Assembly (NCBI GenBank): GCA_031548875.1 | Contig: JAVBQQ010000046.1 | Location: forward strand, 1-12,410 | Origin: JAAYCI01 sp031548875 | GTDB taxonomy: Bacteria > Bacillota > Clostridia > Oscillospirales > Ruminococcaceae | DNA length: 12,410 nt | Direction of reading: 5' to 3' | Shown: one piece after another, positions 1 through 6,592 of the stretch | Layout: every line of letters starts with the position of its first letter | How positions within the stretch are numbered: the first letter of the stretch is position 1 | Notes under the pieces: generated by a model | What the model was told of the DNA's origin: nothing | What the model saw: only the letters and a program-made list of their open reading frames with translations | Database searches by the model: none | Made by a program: the position numbers and the translations under genes

Positions 1-2
1 TC

Positions 3-92
3 GAGGAAAAGACGGGTTGGAAGGTGATGATCGCCCCCAACGAGGCATCCGGCCTGCCCGCCTTTGCCAAGGCCAACTTCGCCAATGCCTAA
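3..92 (+). CDS. acsC: Corrinoid/iron-sulfur protein large subunit, 3' end (partial)
   Basis: Only the last 29 codons and the TAA stop are in the window; the gene starts to the left. The reading frame ends in a sequence with the pattern TGWKV..AP.EASGLPAF, which matches my memory of the AcsC C-terminus (TGWKV, then an EASG-P-AF motif). AcsC is the large subunit of the corrinoid/iron-sulfur protein. It carries a [4Fe-4S] cluster and helps hold the cobamide that shuttles the methyl group from AcsE to acetyl-CoA synthase; those parts lie outside the window. The stop codon overlaps the start of the next gene by 8 bases, and the genes that follow are the expected partners, including the small subunit AcsD. 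The assignment rests on a short tail plus context, so it is probable rather than certain. Confidence 0.75.
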   Translation, partial: EEKTGWKVMIAPNEASGLPAFAKANFANA

Positions 93-1830
93 GCATAATC
101 TGCACTTCCTGCCGGACGATACCCGCCTGCAGGTGGAGGCCGGCGTCACCATCGCCGACGCCGCGCAGGAGGCCGGCATCTTCCTCACCCAGCCCTGCGG
201 GGGCCGGGGGGCGTGCGGCCGGTGCATCGTGTTGGCAAACGGCAAACCGGTGCGCGCCTGCGTGACGCCCGTGGAGGGGGACCTTACCATCCACGTGCCC
301 GACGCGTCCCGCCTGTCCGGCCAGTTGGTGCTCACCGACGTGCGCGCCTATGACGCAGGCAGCAACGCTCTGCCGCGGGTGGAGAAGGTGCAACTCACGC
401 TTTCGCCCCCCACGCTGGACGACGCTGCGAGCGACGCCACCCGCGTCGCCGAGGCGCTGGCCGGAACGCTGGGCCTGCCCGCCGAAAAGGTGCGCATCGA
501 GGCCGGCGCCCTGCCAAAACTGCCCCACCGCCTGCGGGCGGGTGAGTGGCACATCCCCTGCGTGGTGGTGTACGAGGACGGCGGCGCAACGGTGCTCTCC
601 TTCTCGGACGACGCGCTGTACGGCATCGCCGTGGACGTGGGCACCACCACGGTGGTAACCGCCCTTTGCGACCTTGCCACCGGCTATGTGCTGGACACCG
701 AAGGCGTGCCCAACCCCCAGGCGGAACACGGCTCGGACGTCATCTCCCGCATCGTGTATACCGAGGAGAACCCCGGCGGCACCAAGGAACTGCAGCGGCT
801 CATCCTGGACACCATTTCAGGCTCGGTAAAGGCGTTGGCAGGCCGCGCCGGCATCCCGGCGGCGCGCATCCCGTTCATGACCATCGCCGCCAACACGGTG
901 ATGAGCCATTTCCTGCTCGACCTGCCCACCGACTTTTTGCGCCGGGAGCCCTACGTGCCCGTCGCGACGCAATATCCCGTCCTGCGCCCGGGCGAACTGG
1001 GCCTGCCCATCCTGCCCCGGGGCCGGGTGCTGGTGCTGCCGGGCGTCTCCTCCTATGTGGGGGGCGATATCACCGCCGGCGTGCTGGCGCTGGACCTCGC
1101 GAACAAGCCGGGCCTCAACCTGCTGGTGGACGTGGGCACGAACGGCGAGATGGTGCTGGCGGGCGAGGGCTTCATGATGGCCTGCGCGTGCAGCGCGGGG
1201 CCGGCGTTCGAGGGCTCGGGTATTTCATGCGGCTCGCGCGCGGTGCGCGGCGCGGTGGACAACGTCCACCACCACAAGGGGCACCTTGTGTACGACGTGA
1301 TCGGCGGGCCGGGCACCGAAGCGAAATCCATCTGTGGCTCTGGGCTCATCTCGCTGCTCTCGGCCCTTTTGCAGCAGGGAGCCATCGACCGCTCGGGCCG
1401 GTTCACTGGCGGCAAGCAGGAGGCCTGCCTCGCGCCGGGCGTCTGCATCAATCAGTCGGACATCCAGAACCTCATCCGCGCAAAGGCCGCCATCTACGCC
1501 GGTGTGCGGGTGCTGCTGGGCCGACTGGGCCTGGCCCCGTCCAGTCTCGACCACGTGTACATCGCTGGCGGGTTCGGCCGCCACCTCAGCATCGGCAGCG
1601 CCACCAACATCGGCATGTTCCCGCCGCTGGCCAAAAACGCCTTCGAGTACATGGGCAACAGCTCGCTGGCCGGCGCACTGCGCGTCTTGTGCGACCGCAC
1701 GGCGGACGCGGCCGAAACGGCCGCCGCCATCACCAACTGCGAACTTTCGGTGGGGGGCGAGTTCATGGAGGAATTCACCATGGCCTGCTTCCTGCCCCAC
1801 ACCGAACTGGATTTTTACAAGAACATCTAA
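85..1830 (+). CDS. acsV: Reductive activator of corrinoid/iron-sulfur protein (RACo), ASKHA-type ATPase
   Basis: This 581-residue protein is predicted to reactivate the corrinoid protein AcsCD by ATP-driven one-electron reduction of accidentally oxidised Co(II) to Co(I), in the cytoplasm. The N-terminus is a plant-type [2Fe-2S] ferredoxin domain with four cysteines in the pattern C38-x5-C44-x2-C47-x11-C59 (core CGGRGACGRC). A linker region follows, then a C-terminal actin-like ATPase (ASKHA, DUF4445) domain. That domain has two glycine-rich phosphate loops, AVDVGTTTVV near residue 183 and LLVDVGTNGE near residue 348, and a late IAGGFGRH motif. I chose ATG 85 because it gives a ferredoxin domain of ordinary length and overlaps the acsC stop by 8 bases (ATGCCTAA), an arrangement typical of translational coupling. 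An in-frame TTG at 64 would add seven residues and seems less likely. Family membership is clear. Activity toward AcsCD is inferred from the family and the operon. Confidence 0.93.
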   Translation: MPKHNLHFLPDDTRLQVEAGVTIADAAQEAGIFLTQPCGGRGACGRCIVLANGKPVRACVTPVEGDLTIHVPDASRLSGQLVLTDVRAYDAGSNALPRVEKVQLTLSPPTLDDAASDATRVAEALAGTLGLPAEKVRIEAGALPKLPHRLRAGEWHIPCVVVYEDGGATVLSFSDDALYGIAVDVGTTTVVTALCDLATGYVLDTEGVPNPQAEHGSDVISRIVYTEENPGGTKELQRLILDTISGSVKALAGRAGIPAARIPFMTIAANTVMSHFLLDLPTDFLRREPYVPVATQYPVLRPGELGLPILPRGRVLVLPGVSSYVGGDITAGVLALDLANKPGLNLLVDVGTNGEMVLAGEGFMMACACSAGPAFEGSGISCGSRAVRGAVDNVHHHKGHLVYDVIGGPGTEAKSICGSGLISLLSALLQQGAIDRSGRFTGGKQEACLAPGVCINQSDIQNLIRAKAAIYAGVRVLLGRLGLAPSSLDHVYIAGGFGRHLSIGSATNIGMFPPLAKNAFEYMGNSSLAGALRVLCDRTADAAETAAAITNCELSVGGEFMEEFTMACFLPHTELDFYKNI

Positions 1831-1832
1831 AA

Positions 1833-1865
1833 AAAGGCTGTGTTTTCAATTTTTCGCCAGCCTTT
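1833..1865 (+). other. Intergenic hairpin between acsV and cooC
   Basis: A perfect 8-bp inverted repeat (AAAGGCTG at 1833-1840, CAGCCTTT at 1858-1865) encloses a 17-base AT-rich loop in the 57-base gap between acsV and cooC. It ends about five bases before the cooC Shine-Dalgarno sequence (AAGGAG, 1871-1876). No T-run follows it, so it does not look like an intrinsic terminator. An RNA processing or translation-modulating hairpin is possible. The structure is visible in the sequence; any role is inference. Confidence 0.4.
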
Positions 1866-1887
1866 CAGCAAAGGAGAACCCCCTCTT

Positions 1888-2667
1888 ATGGCATTCACGA
1901 TCGCGGTGGCCGGCAAAGGCGGCGTGGGCAAAACCTCGTTCTGCGCGCTGCTCGTCCGCTGGCTGATACAAAAGGGCGAAACGCCCATCCTCGCGGTGGA
2001 CGCCGACCCCAACTCCAACCTCGCCGAAGCGCTGGGCGTGGACGTGACGGGCGGCACCATTGCAGACATCATCTCCCAGACCAAGGAGATCGACGGCATC
2101 CCCACCAACATGAGCCAGGACGAGTTCATCAGCTACAAGCTGAACGCCTCGCTTACCGAAGCGGACAACTTCGACCTGGTGGCCATGGGCGGGCCGGAGG
2201 GCCCGGGCTGCTACTGCTTCCCCAACAACGTGCTGAAAAAGCACCTGTCCCGGCTCTCGCAGAACTACAAGACCGTCGTGCTGGACAACGAGGCCGGCCT
2301 CGAGCACATCAGCCGGGGCACCACGGTGGACAATGTGGACGCGCTGTTCATCCTCAGCGACACTTCGCTGCGCAGCGTGCGCAGCGCCGGGCGGGTGTAC
2401 GAGCTCACCAAAGAGCTGAAGGTGCCGGTGCACAACGTCTACCTCATCCTCACCCGCACCCGCGAGGGGGACAGCCCCCAGCTGGAGGCCGAGGTGCAGA
2501 AGATCGGCCTGCCGGTAGCCGGGCGCATGCCCGAGGACGCACAGCTCACCGAGTATGAACTTGCGGGCAGGCCCTTGTACGAGCTGCCCGCCGACGCGGC
2601 CGTGGTGGCCGCCGCCAACGAGATATTGGACACAACGATAGGAGGAATGTTGCCATGCCGTACCTGA
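1888..2667 (+). CDS. cooC: CooC-type nickel-insertion ATPase for CODH/ACS maturation
   Basis: This 259-residue P-loop ATPase belongs to the MinD/SIMIBI class. It begins with a deviant Walker A motif, AGKGGVGKTS, near residues 8-17; an early lysine of that kind is a hallmark of CooC and MinD proteins. It also has a VDADPNSNL motif in the switch region. C108-Y-C110 matches the CxC motif that binds nickel between the two subunits of CooC dimers. By family knowledge these ATPases help load nickel into the C-cluster of CODH (CooC) or the A-cluster of ACS (AcsF). Both target enzymes are encoded downstream, and I cannot say which one this protein serves. ATG 1888 is chosen because AAGGAG lies at 1871-1876 and the Walker motif then falls at the usual distance from the start; an in-frame GTG at 1840 would precede that site. 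The 3' end overlaps acsD by 13 bases. Confidence 0.92.
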   Translation: MAFTIAVAGKGGVGKTSFCALLVRWLIQKGETPILAVDADPNSNLAEALGVDVTGGTIADIISQTKEIDGIPTNMSQDEFISYKLNASLTEADNFDLVAMGGPEGPGCYCFPNNVLKKHLSRLSQNYKTVVLDNEAGLEHISRGTTVDNVDALFILSDTSLRSVRSAGRVYELTKELKVPVHNVYLILTRTREGDSPQLEAEVQKIGLPVAGRMPEDAQLTEYELAGRPLYELPADAAVVAAANEILDTTIGGMLPCRT

Positions 2668-3620
2668 TCGAGAAGAGCTCCGCCGCCATTGGCGAGGTGG
2701 TGCTGGGCGCCACCAGCGAGAACGGGGGCACCCGCAAAGCAACCATCACCGTGGGGGGCGAGGGCTGCCTGCCCTTCCAGAACTACGAGGGCGCCGAGCC
2801 CAACCGCGCCATCATCGCGGCCGAAGTGCTGGACCGCGACCCCACCGAGTGGGCCCCCGCCCTGCGCGAAGCCTGGGGCGATGTGCTGTCCTCCCCCGCC
2901 GCGTGGGCCAAAAAGGCCGTGGAGCTGGGCGCGGACATGATCTACCTGAAGTTGGAATCGGTAGACCCGGACAACGGCGGCCGCTCGGTGGACGAGTGTG
3001 CGGCCACCGTAGGCGAGGTGCTCAAGGCCGTGGACTGCCCCGTGGGCGTGCAGGGCTGCGGCACCGATGAATACGACAAACCGCTCATCGCCAAAGTAGC
3101 TGAAGACTATGCGGGCGAGAACCTGCTCATCGGCCTGGCCGGCCAGGAGAACTACGCCACCTACACGGCGGCCTGCATGGTGCACGGCCACACGCTCATC
3201 TCCTCCTCCCCGCTGGACATCAACATCTGCAAGCAGATCAACATCATGGTAAGCGAGATGAACATGCCCATGAACCGCGTGGTGATCGACCCGTCCATCG
3301 GCGGCCTTGGCTACGGCCTCGAATACTCCTACTCGGTGATGGAGCGCGGCCGCATCGGCGCCCTGCAGGGCGACAAGATGCTGGCCATGCCGGTCATCGG
3401 CTTCATCGGCGCCGAGGCTTGGAAAGCCAAGGAGGCAAGCGCCCTCGAGACGGACTTCCCCAAATGGGGCGACGCCACCGAGCGCGGCGTACTGTGGGAG
3501 ACGGTGACCGCCACCTCGCTGATGCAGGCGGGCATCGACATCCTGGTGATGCGCCATCCTGACGCGATGAAGACAGTGCGCGTGCAGATAGACGACCTGA
3601 TGAAACCCGTGAAGGCGTAA
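2655..3620 (+). CDS. acsD: Corrinoid/iron-sulfur protein small subunit
   Basis: AcsD (321 residues, the family's usual length) is the TIM-barrel small subunit that pairs with AcsC and contributes to holding the cobamide. The heterodimer accepts the methyl group from methyltetrahydrofolate through AcsE and delivers it to the A-cluster of ACS. Conserved family stretches are easy to see: VVLGAT near the start, IYLKLESVDPD, AGENLLIGLAGQENY, SSPLDINICKQINI, IDPSIGGLGYGLEYS, a GALQGDKML segment, and EAWKAKEAS followed by an ILVMRHP motif near the end. All sit in the order I recall for the Moorella protein. The start ATG is inside the 3' end of cooC, with a strong GGAGG at 2641-2645 that lies within cooC coding sequence, so cooC and acsD are probably translationally coupled. 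It is separated here from acsC by acsV and cooC, whereas acsC and acsD are often neighbours in acetogens. Confidence 0.96.
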   Translation: MPYLIEKSSAAIGEVVLGATSENGGTRKATITVGGEGCLPFQNYEGAEPNRAIIAAEVLDRDPTEWAPALREAWGDVLSSPAAWAKKAVELGADMIYLKLESVDPDNGGRSVDECAATVGEVLKAVDCPVGVQGCGTDEYDKPLIAKVAEDYAGENLLIGLAGQENYATYTAACMVHGHTLISSSPLDINICKQINIMVSEMNMPMNRVVIDPSIGGLGYGLEYSYSVMERGRIGALQGDKMLAMPVIGFIGAEAWKAKEASALETDFPKWGDATERGVLWETVTATSLMQAGIDILVMRHPDAMKTVRVQIDDLMKPVKA

Positions 3621-3624
3621 ACCA

Positions 3625-3777
3625 ATGCATCCACCACAGCCAGCCAGCAAGGTGCGGACGGACACCACCGTGCAGGCCGGCTCACGCTGGAGTAACGTGA
3701 TGTTCCGGCCGGAAGAGTGGTGGCTGCCTGCGCCTGTTAAACTTGCATCCTGCATCTTAACACAACAAAAACAATAA
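3625..3777 (+). CDS. Candidate 50-codon small ORF in the acsD-acsE gap (doubtful)
   Basis: An ATG four bases after the acsD stop opens a 50-residue frame that ends just before the acsE ribosome binding site and so fills most of the gap. A weak AAGG at 3612-3615 lies about nine bases upstream of the ATG. The predicted peptide is hydrophilic and tryptophan-rich in the middle (RWSNVMFRPEEWW), has one cysteine near its end and no membrane segment. I do not recognise it. Third codon positions are GC-rich over roughly the first 30 codons, like the neighbours, but AT-rich over the last dozen, which argues against it being coding throughout. It could be a real small protein, a decayed gene remnant, or a chance frame in a structured leader. 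Confidence 0.2.
   Translation: MHPPQPASKVRTDTTVQAGSRWSNVMFRPEEWWLPAPVKLASCILTQQKQ
3703..3714 (+). repeat. Perfect 12-bp palindrome in the acsD-acsE gap
   Basis: TTCCGGCCGGAA reads identically on both strands. It is flanked more widely by a perfect 7-bp inverted repeat, CCACCAC at 3631-3637 and GTGGTGG at 3717-3723. It lies about 78 bases before the acsE start, in the only sizeable gap of the acs operon. It could be a protein-binding site for an internal promoter or part of an RNA structure. In a GC-rich genome some GC palindromes are expected by chance. I saw no convincing -35/-10 pair nearby. Confidence 0.35.
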
Positions 3778-3791
3778 AGAGGAGATAGCGA

Positions 3792-4598
3792 ATGGAAATC
3801 ATTGGCGAGCGCATCAATGGGATGTTCACGGACATCAAAGAGGCTATCATCAACAAGGACCCCGCCGCTGTGAAACACTGGGCGGTGCAGCAGACCGAGA
3901 AGGGCGCGGCCTTTCTTGACATCAACGTGGGCGCCAGCGCGGAGGACGCCTTCAGCGCGATGAAGTTCCTCATCGAGGCCGCCCAGAGCGCGGTGGACAC
4001 CCCTCTCTGCCTCGACTCGACCAACTACGACCTCATCGAGATGGGGCTTGAAATGTGCCGTGTGCCGGCCATGATCAACTCCTGCCACGCCGACCGCCAC
4101 AAGATCGAGCGGGTGTTCCCCATGGCCATCAAATATAACGCCAAGGTCATCGGCCTGGCCATGAGCGAGGACTCCGGCATCCCCAAATCTGCCGACGACC
4201 GGGTGGCGCTGGCCATGGAGCTGGTGGCCGCGGCCGACGAGTTCGGCCTGCCCATGCAAGACCTGTACATCGACCCGCTGCTGCTGCCCGTGAACGTGGC
4301 GCAGGACCACTTTATGGAGGCGATGGAGACGCTGCGCCAGGTAAAGCTGATGGCCGACCCGCCCCCCAAGACAACCTGCGGCCTCTCCAACACCTCGCAG
4401 CGCTGCGCCCACCGCAAGATCATCAACCGCACGGCCATCGTGATGCTAATGGCGGCGGGGCTGGACTCGGCCATTGCAGACGCCGACGACACCGAGCTGA
4501 TGGACGCCGTGGCAACCGCCCGCGTGCTGCTGAACAAAGAGATCTATTGCGATTCGTACGCAGACCTGTACAAGGCCGCGCGCTACGCCATCCTGTAA
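3792..4598 (+). CDS. acsE: Methyltetrahydrofolate:corrinoid/iron-sulfur protein methyltransferase
   Basis: AcsE (268 residues; the Moorella enzyme is about 262) transfers the N5-methyl group of CH3-tetrahydrofolate to Co(I) of the corrinoid protein AcsCD, linking the methyl branch to the carbonyl branch. It is a cytoplasmic TIM-barrel protein of the pterin-binding family. Visible hallmarks are the N-terminal IIGERINGMF motif, FLDINVGAS near residue 41, CLDSTN with D75, DLYIDPL with D161, and GLSNTSQ with N200. D75, D161 and N200 align with the folate-binding and catalytic residues D75, D160 and N199 that I recall for the Moorella enzyme. The end of the protein keeps the family's LLN..IYCDSYADL pattern. 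The start has a good AGAGGAG site around 3778-3784. It is followed 27 bases later by acsA. Nothing suggests loss of function. Confidence 0.96.
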   Translation: MEIIGERINGMFTDIKEAIINKDPAAVKHWAVQQTEKGAAFLDINVGASAEDAFSAMKFLIEAAQSAVDTPLCLDSTNYDLIEMGLEMCRVPAMINSCHADRHKIERVFPMAIKYNAKVIGLAMSEDSGIPKSADDRVALAMELVAAADEFGLPMQDLYIDPLLLPVNVAQDHFMEAMETLRQVKLMADPPPKTTCGLSNTSQRCAHRKIINRTAIVMLMAAGLDSAIADADDTELMDAVATARVLLNKEIYCDSYADLYKAARYAIL

Positions 4599-4625
4599 GA
4601 CGCCTGTATTTTAAGGGAGGTACAC

Positions 4626-6575
4626 ATGAGCGAATACCGCACCATAGACCCCGCGGCCATAGAGATGCTGGACTTTACGAAGGACATGGGCATCTCCACC
4701 CAGTTTGACCGCTACCTGGCCCAGCAGCCCCAGTGCAAGTTCGGCATCACCGGCGTGTGCTGCAAGATCTGCATCCAGGGCCCCTGCCGCGTCATCCCCA
4801 CAAAGGCCGGCGCCGACCGCGGCATCTGCGGCGCGCGGGACTACACCATCGTCGCGCGCAACATCGTCCGCCTCATCGCGGGCGGTGCTTCCGCCCACAG
4901 CGACCACGGGCGCGAGATCGCCCACACACTGCTGGAAACCGCCGAGGGCAAGGCGCCGGACTACCGCATCAAGGACAGCGACAAGCTGCACGCGGTGGCC
5001 GACAAGGTGGGCATCGAATGGGAGGGCCGCCCGGACGTGGAGGTCGCCAAGGACGTGGCGATCAAAGCGCTGGACGACTTTGGCAAGCACACCGCCGAGC
5101 CCTGCACCTGGCTGGACACCAACATCGACGACGAGCGCAAGAAGAAGTTCAAAAAGACCCGCATCAGCCCCCCGGCCATCGACCGCAGCGTTGTGCAGCT
5201 TTTGCACCAGACGCACATGGGCACCGACGCGGATCCCGTGAACATCATCTTCGGCGGCCTGCAGGCCGGCCTTGCCGACTTCACCGGCATGAGCATCTCC
5301 ACCGACCTTTCGGACATCCTGTTCGGCACCCCGGAGCCTGTGAACACCAAGGCGAACCTGGGCGCGCTGAAAAAAGAGCAGGTGAACATCGCCGTGCACG
5401 GCCACAACCCGGTGCTTAGCGAGATGATCGTGGCCGCGGCCGAGGACCTGCAGGGCGAGGCCAAAGAGAAAGGCGCCGCGGGTATCAACCTCGTGGGCAT
5501 CTGCTGCACTGGCAACGAGGTGCTCATGCGCCAGGGCGTGCCCATGGCCACCAACTTTGGCAGCCAAGAGCTCGCCATCATGACCGGCGTGTTGGACGCG
5601 ATGGTGGTGGACGTGCAGTGCATCGCCCCCGGCGTGCAGGAGGTGGCCACCTGCTACCACACGAAGGTCATCTCCACCATCAAGTTCTCCAAGATCCCCG
5701 GCGCCGCCCACGTGGAATTCAACCCCGAAACGGCCATGGAGTCGGCCAAGACGATCATCCGCATGGCCATCGATAATTTCGACAAGCGCCGCGAGGACCT
5801 CATCCACATCCCGCAGTTTGAAAAGGACGTCATCGGCGGTTTCAGTTTCGAGGCCATGATGGAACTGTTTGGCAAGGTCTGCCCCGAGGCACCCATCAGC
5901 GTGCTCACCGAGGCCATCAAAAACGGCGAGATCAAGGGCGTGTGCGCCTTTGCCGGCTGCAACAACCAGAAGGTGGAGCACGACGCTTCCATCCTGAAGA
6001 TCGCCGAAGAACTGGCCAAAAATGACGTGTTCCTCGTGTCCACCGGCTGCTCTGCCGGCGCCTTCTGCAAGGCCGGCTTCATGAGCCCCGAGGGCGTGGA
6101 AAAGTACGCTGGCCCCGGCTTGAAGGCCCTCATCAAACGGCTTGAAGACGCCTCTGGCACGCACCTGCCGCTCGTCTTCCACATGGGCAGCTGCGTGGAC
6201 AACAGCCGCATCCAGCAGCTGTGGCACCACATGGCACAGCAGATGGGCGTCTCGGTGGCGCAGCTTCCCTTCGTGGCCGCCGCGCCCGAAGCCATGAGCG
6301 AGAAGGCCATCTCGATTGGTTCGTGGGTGGTGGCCATGGGCATCCCCTGCCAGGTGGGCGTGCTGCCTCCCGTTGAGGGCAGCCCGTTGGTGTACGACCT
6401 CGTCACCCAGGCCGCGCGCGACGTGTTCGGCGGGTACTTCATCTTCGAGCCCGACCCCGAAAAGGCCGCCGCAGATCTTGTGCACCGGCTGGAAAAGCGG
6501 GCGTGGCGCCTCAAGGTGCACGAGAAGGCTGCTGCCGCTTACGGCGCCGGCACCAACATGATGTACGAAGGGTAA
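4626..6575 (+). CDS. acsA: Ni-dependent carbon monoxide dehydrogenase catalytic subunit
   Basis: This 649-residue protein is a Ni-CODH (CooS/AcsA family). It interconverts CO2 and CO at the Ni-Fe-S C-cluster, and in this operon it probably supplies CO to ACS. The N-terminus has the cluster cysteines C37 and C45 (inter-subunit D-cluster, CX7C) and C46, C49, C54 and C68 (B-cluster). A histidine run (H91, H94, H100) matches the proton-relay helix. All C-cluster ligand positions are present: H258 in AVHGHNP, C293 or C294 in GICCTGNE, C332 in VQCIAPG, C445 in AGCNNQ, C475 in STGCSAG and C523 in MGSCVDN. These sit close to the numbering I recall for Carboxydothermus CODH-II (H261, C295, C333, C446, C476, C526), so the enzyme looks fully active. 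GGGAGG at 4614-4619 supports the start ATG. Only 17 bases separate it from acsB, consistent with a CODH/ACS complex. cooS is a synonym used for stand-alone CODHs. Confidence 0.97.
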   Translation: MSEYRTIDPAAIEMLDFTKDMGISTQFDRYLAQQPQCKFGITGVCCKICIQGPCRVIPTKAGADRGICGARDYTIVARNIVRLIAGGASAHSDHGREIAHTLLETAEGKAPDYRIKDSDKLHAVADKVGIEWEGRPDVEVAKDVAIKALDDFGKHTAEPCTWLDTNIDDERKKKFKKTRISPPAIDRSVVQLLHQTHMGTDADPVNIIFGGLQAGLADFTGMSISTDLSDILFGTPEPVNTKANLGALKKEQVNIAVHGHNPVLSEMIVAAAEDLQGEAKEKGAAGINLVGICCTGNEVLMRQGVPMATNFGSQELAIMTGVLDAMVVDVQCIAPGVQEVATCYHTKVISTIKFSKIPGAAHVEFNPETAMESAKTIIRMAIDNFDKRREDLIHIPQFEKDVIGGFSFEAMMELFGKVCPEAPISVLTEAIKNGEIKGVCAFAGCNNQKVEHDASILKIAEELAKNDVFLVSTGCSAGAFCKAGFMSPEGVEKYAGPGLKALIKRLEDASGTHLPLVFHMGSCVDNSRIQQLWHHMAQQMGVSVAQLPFVAAAPEAMSEKAISIGSWVVAMGIPCQVGVLPPVEGSPLVYDLVTQAARDVFGGYFIFEPDPEKAAADLVHRLEKRAWRLKVHEKAAAAYGAGTNMMYEG

Positions 6576-6592
6576 GGGGGGAGAAAAGAGAT

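Noticed and set aside
64..84. TTG at 64 as the start of the RACo gene
   Set aside because: It would lie deeper inside acsC and add seven unconserved residues; ATG 85 gives a normal ferredoxin-domain start.
546..2558. Long plus-strand open frame of about 670 codons overlapping acsV and cooC
   Set aside because: It runs out of frame through two clear genes, is dominated by Arg, Gly, Pro and His, and is the usual shadow frame of GC-rich coding DNA.
3621..3791. Cobalamin or other riboswitch in the acsD-acsE gap
   Set aside because: I looked for it because the pathway is corrinoid-based, but no B12-box-like element or multi-helix core is visible and the gap is short for that class.
2439..4412. 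Long minus-strand open frame (about 657 codons) opposite acsD and acsE
   Set aside because: It is antisense to two well-recognised genes, His/Val/Gly-rich with no family resemblance, and crosses their intergenic gap; it is a GC-driven shadow.
4611..6521. Long minus-strand open frame (about 636 codons) opposite the CODH gene
   Set aside because: It mirrors the acsA frame almost exactly, is low in complexity and lacks motifs; the plus-strand CODH explains the region.
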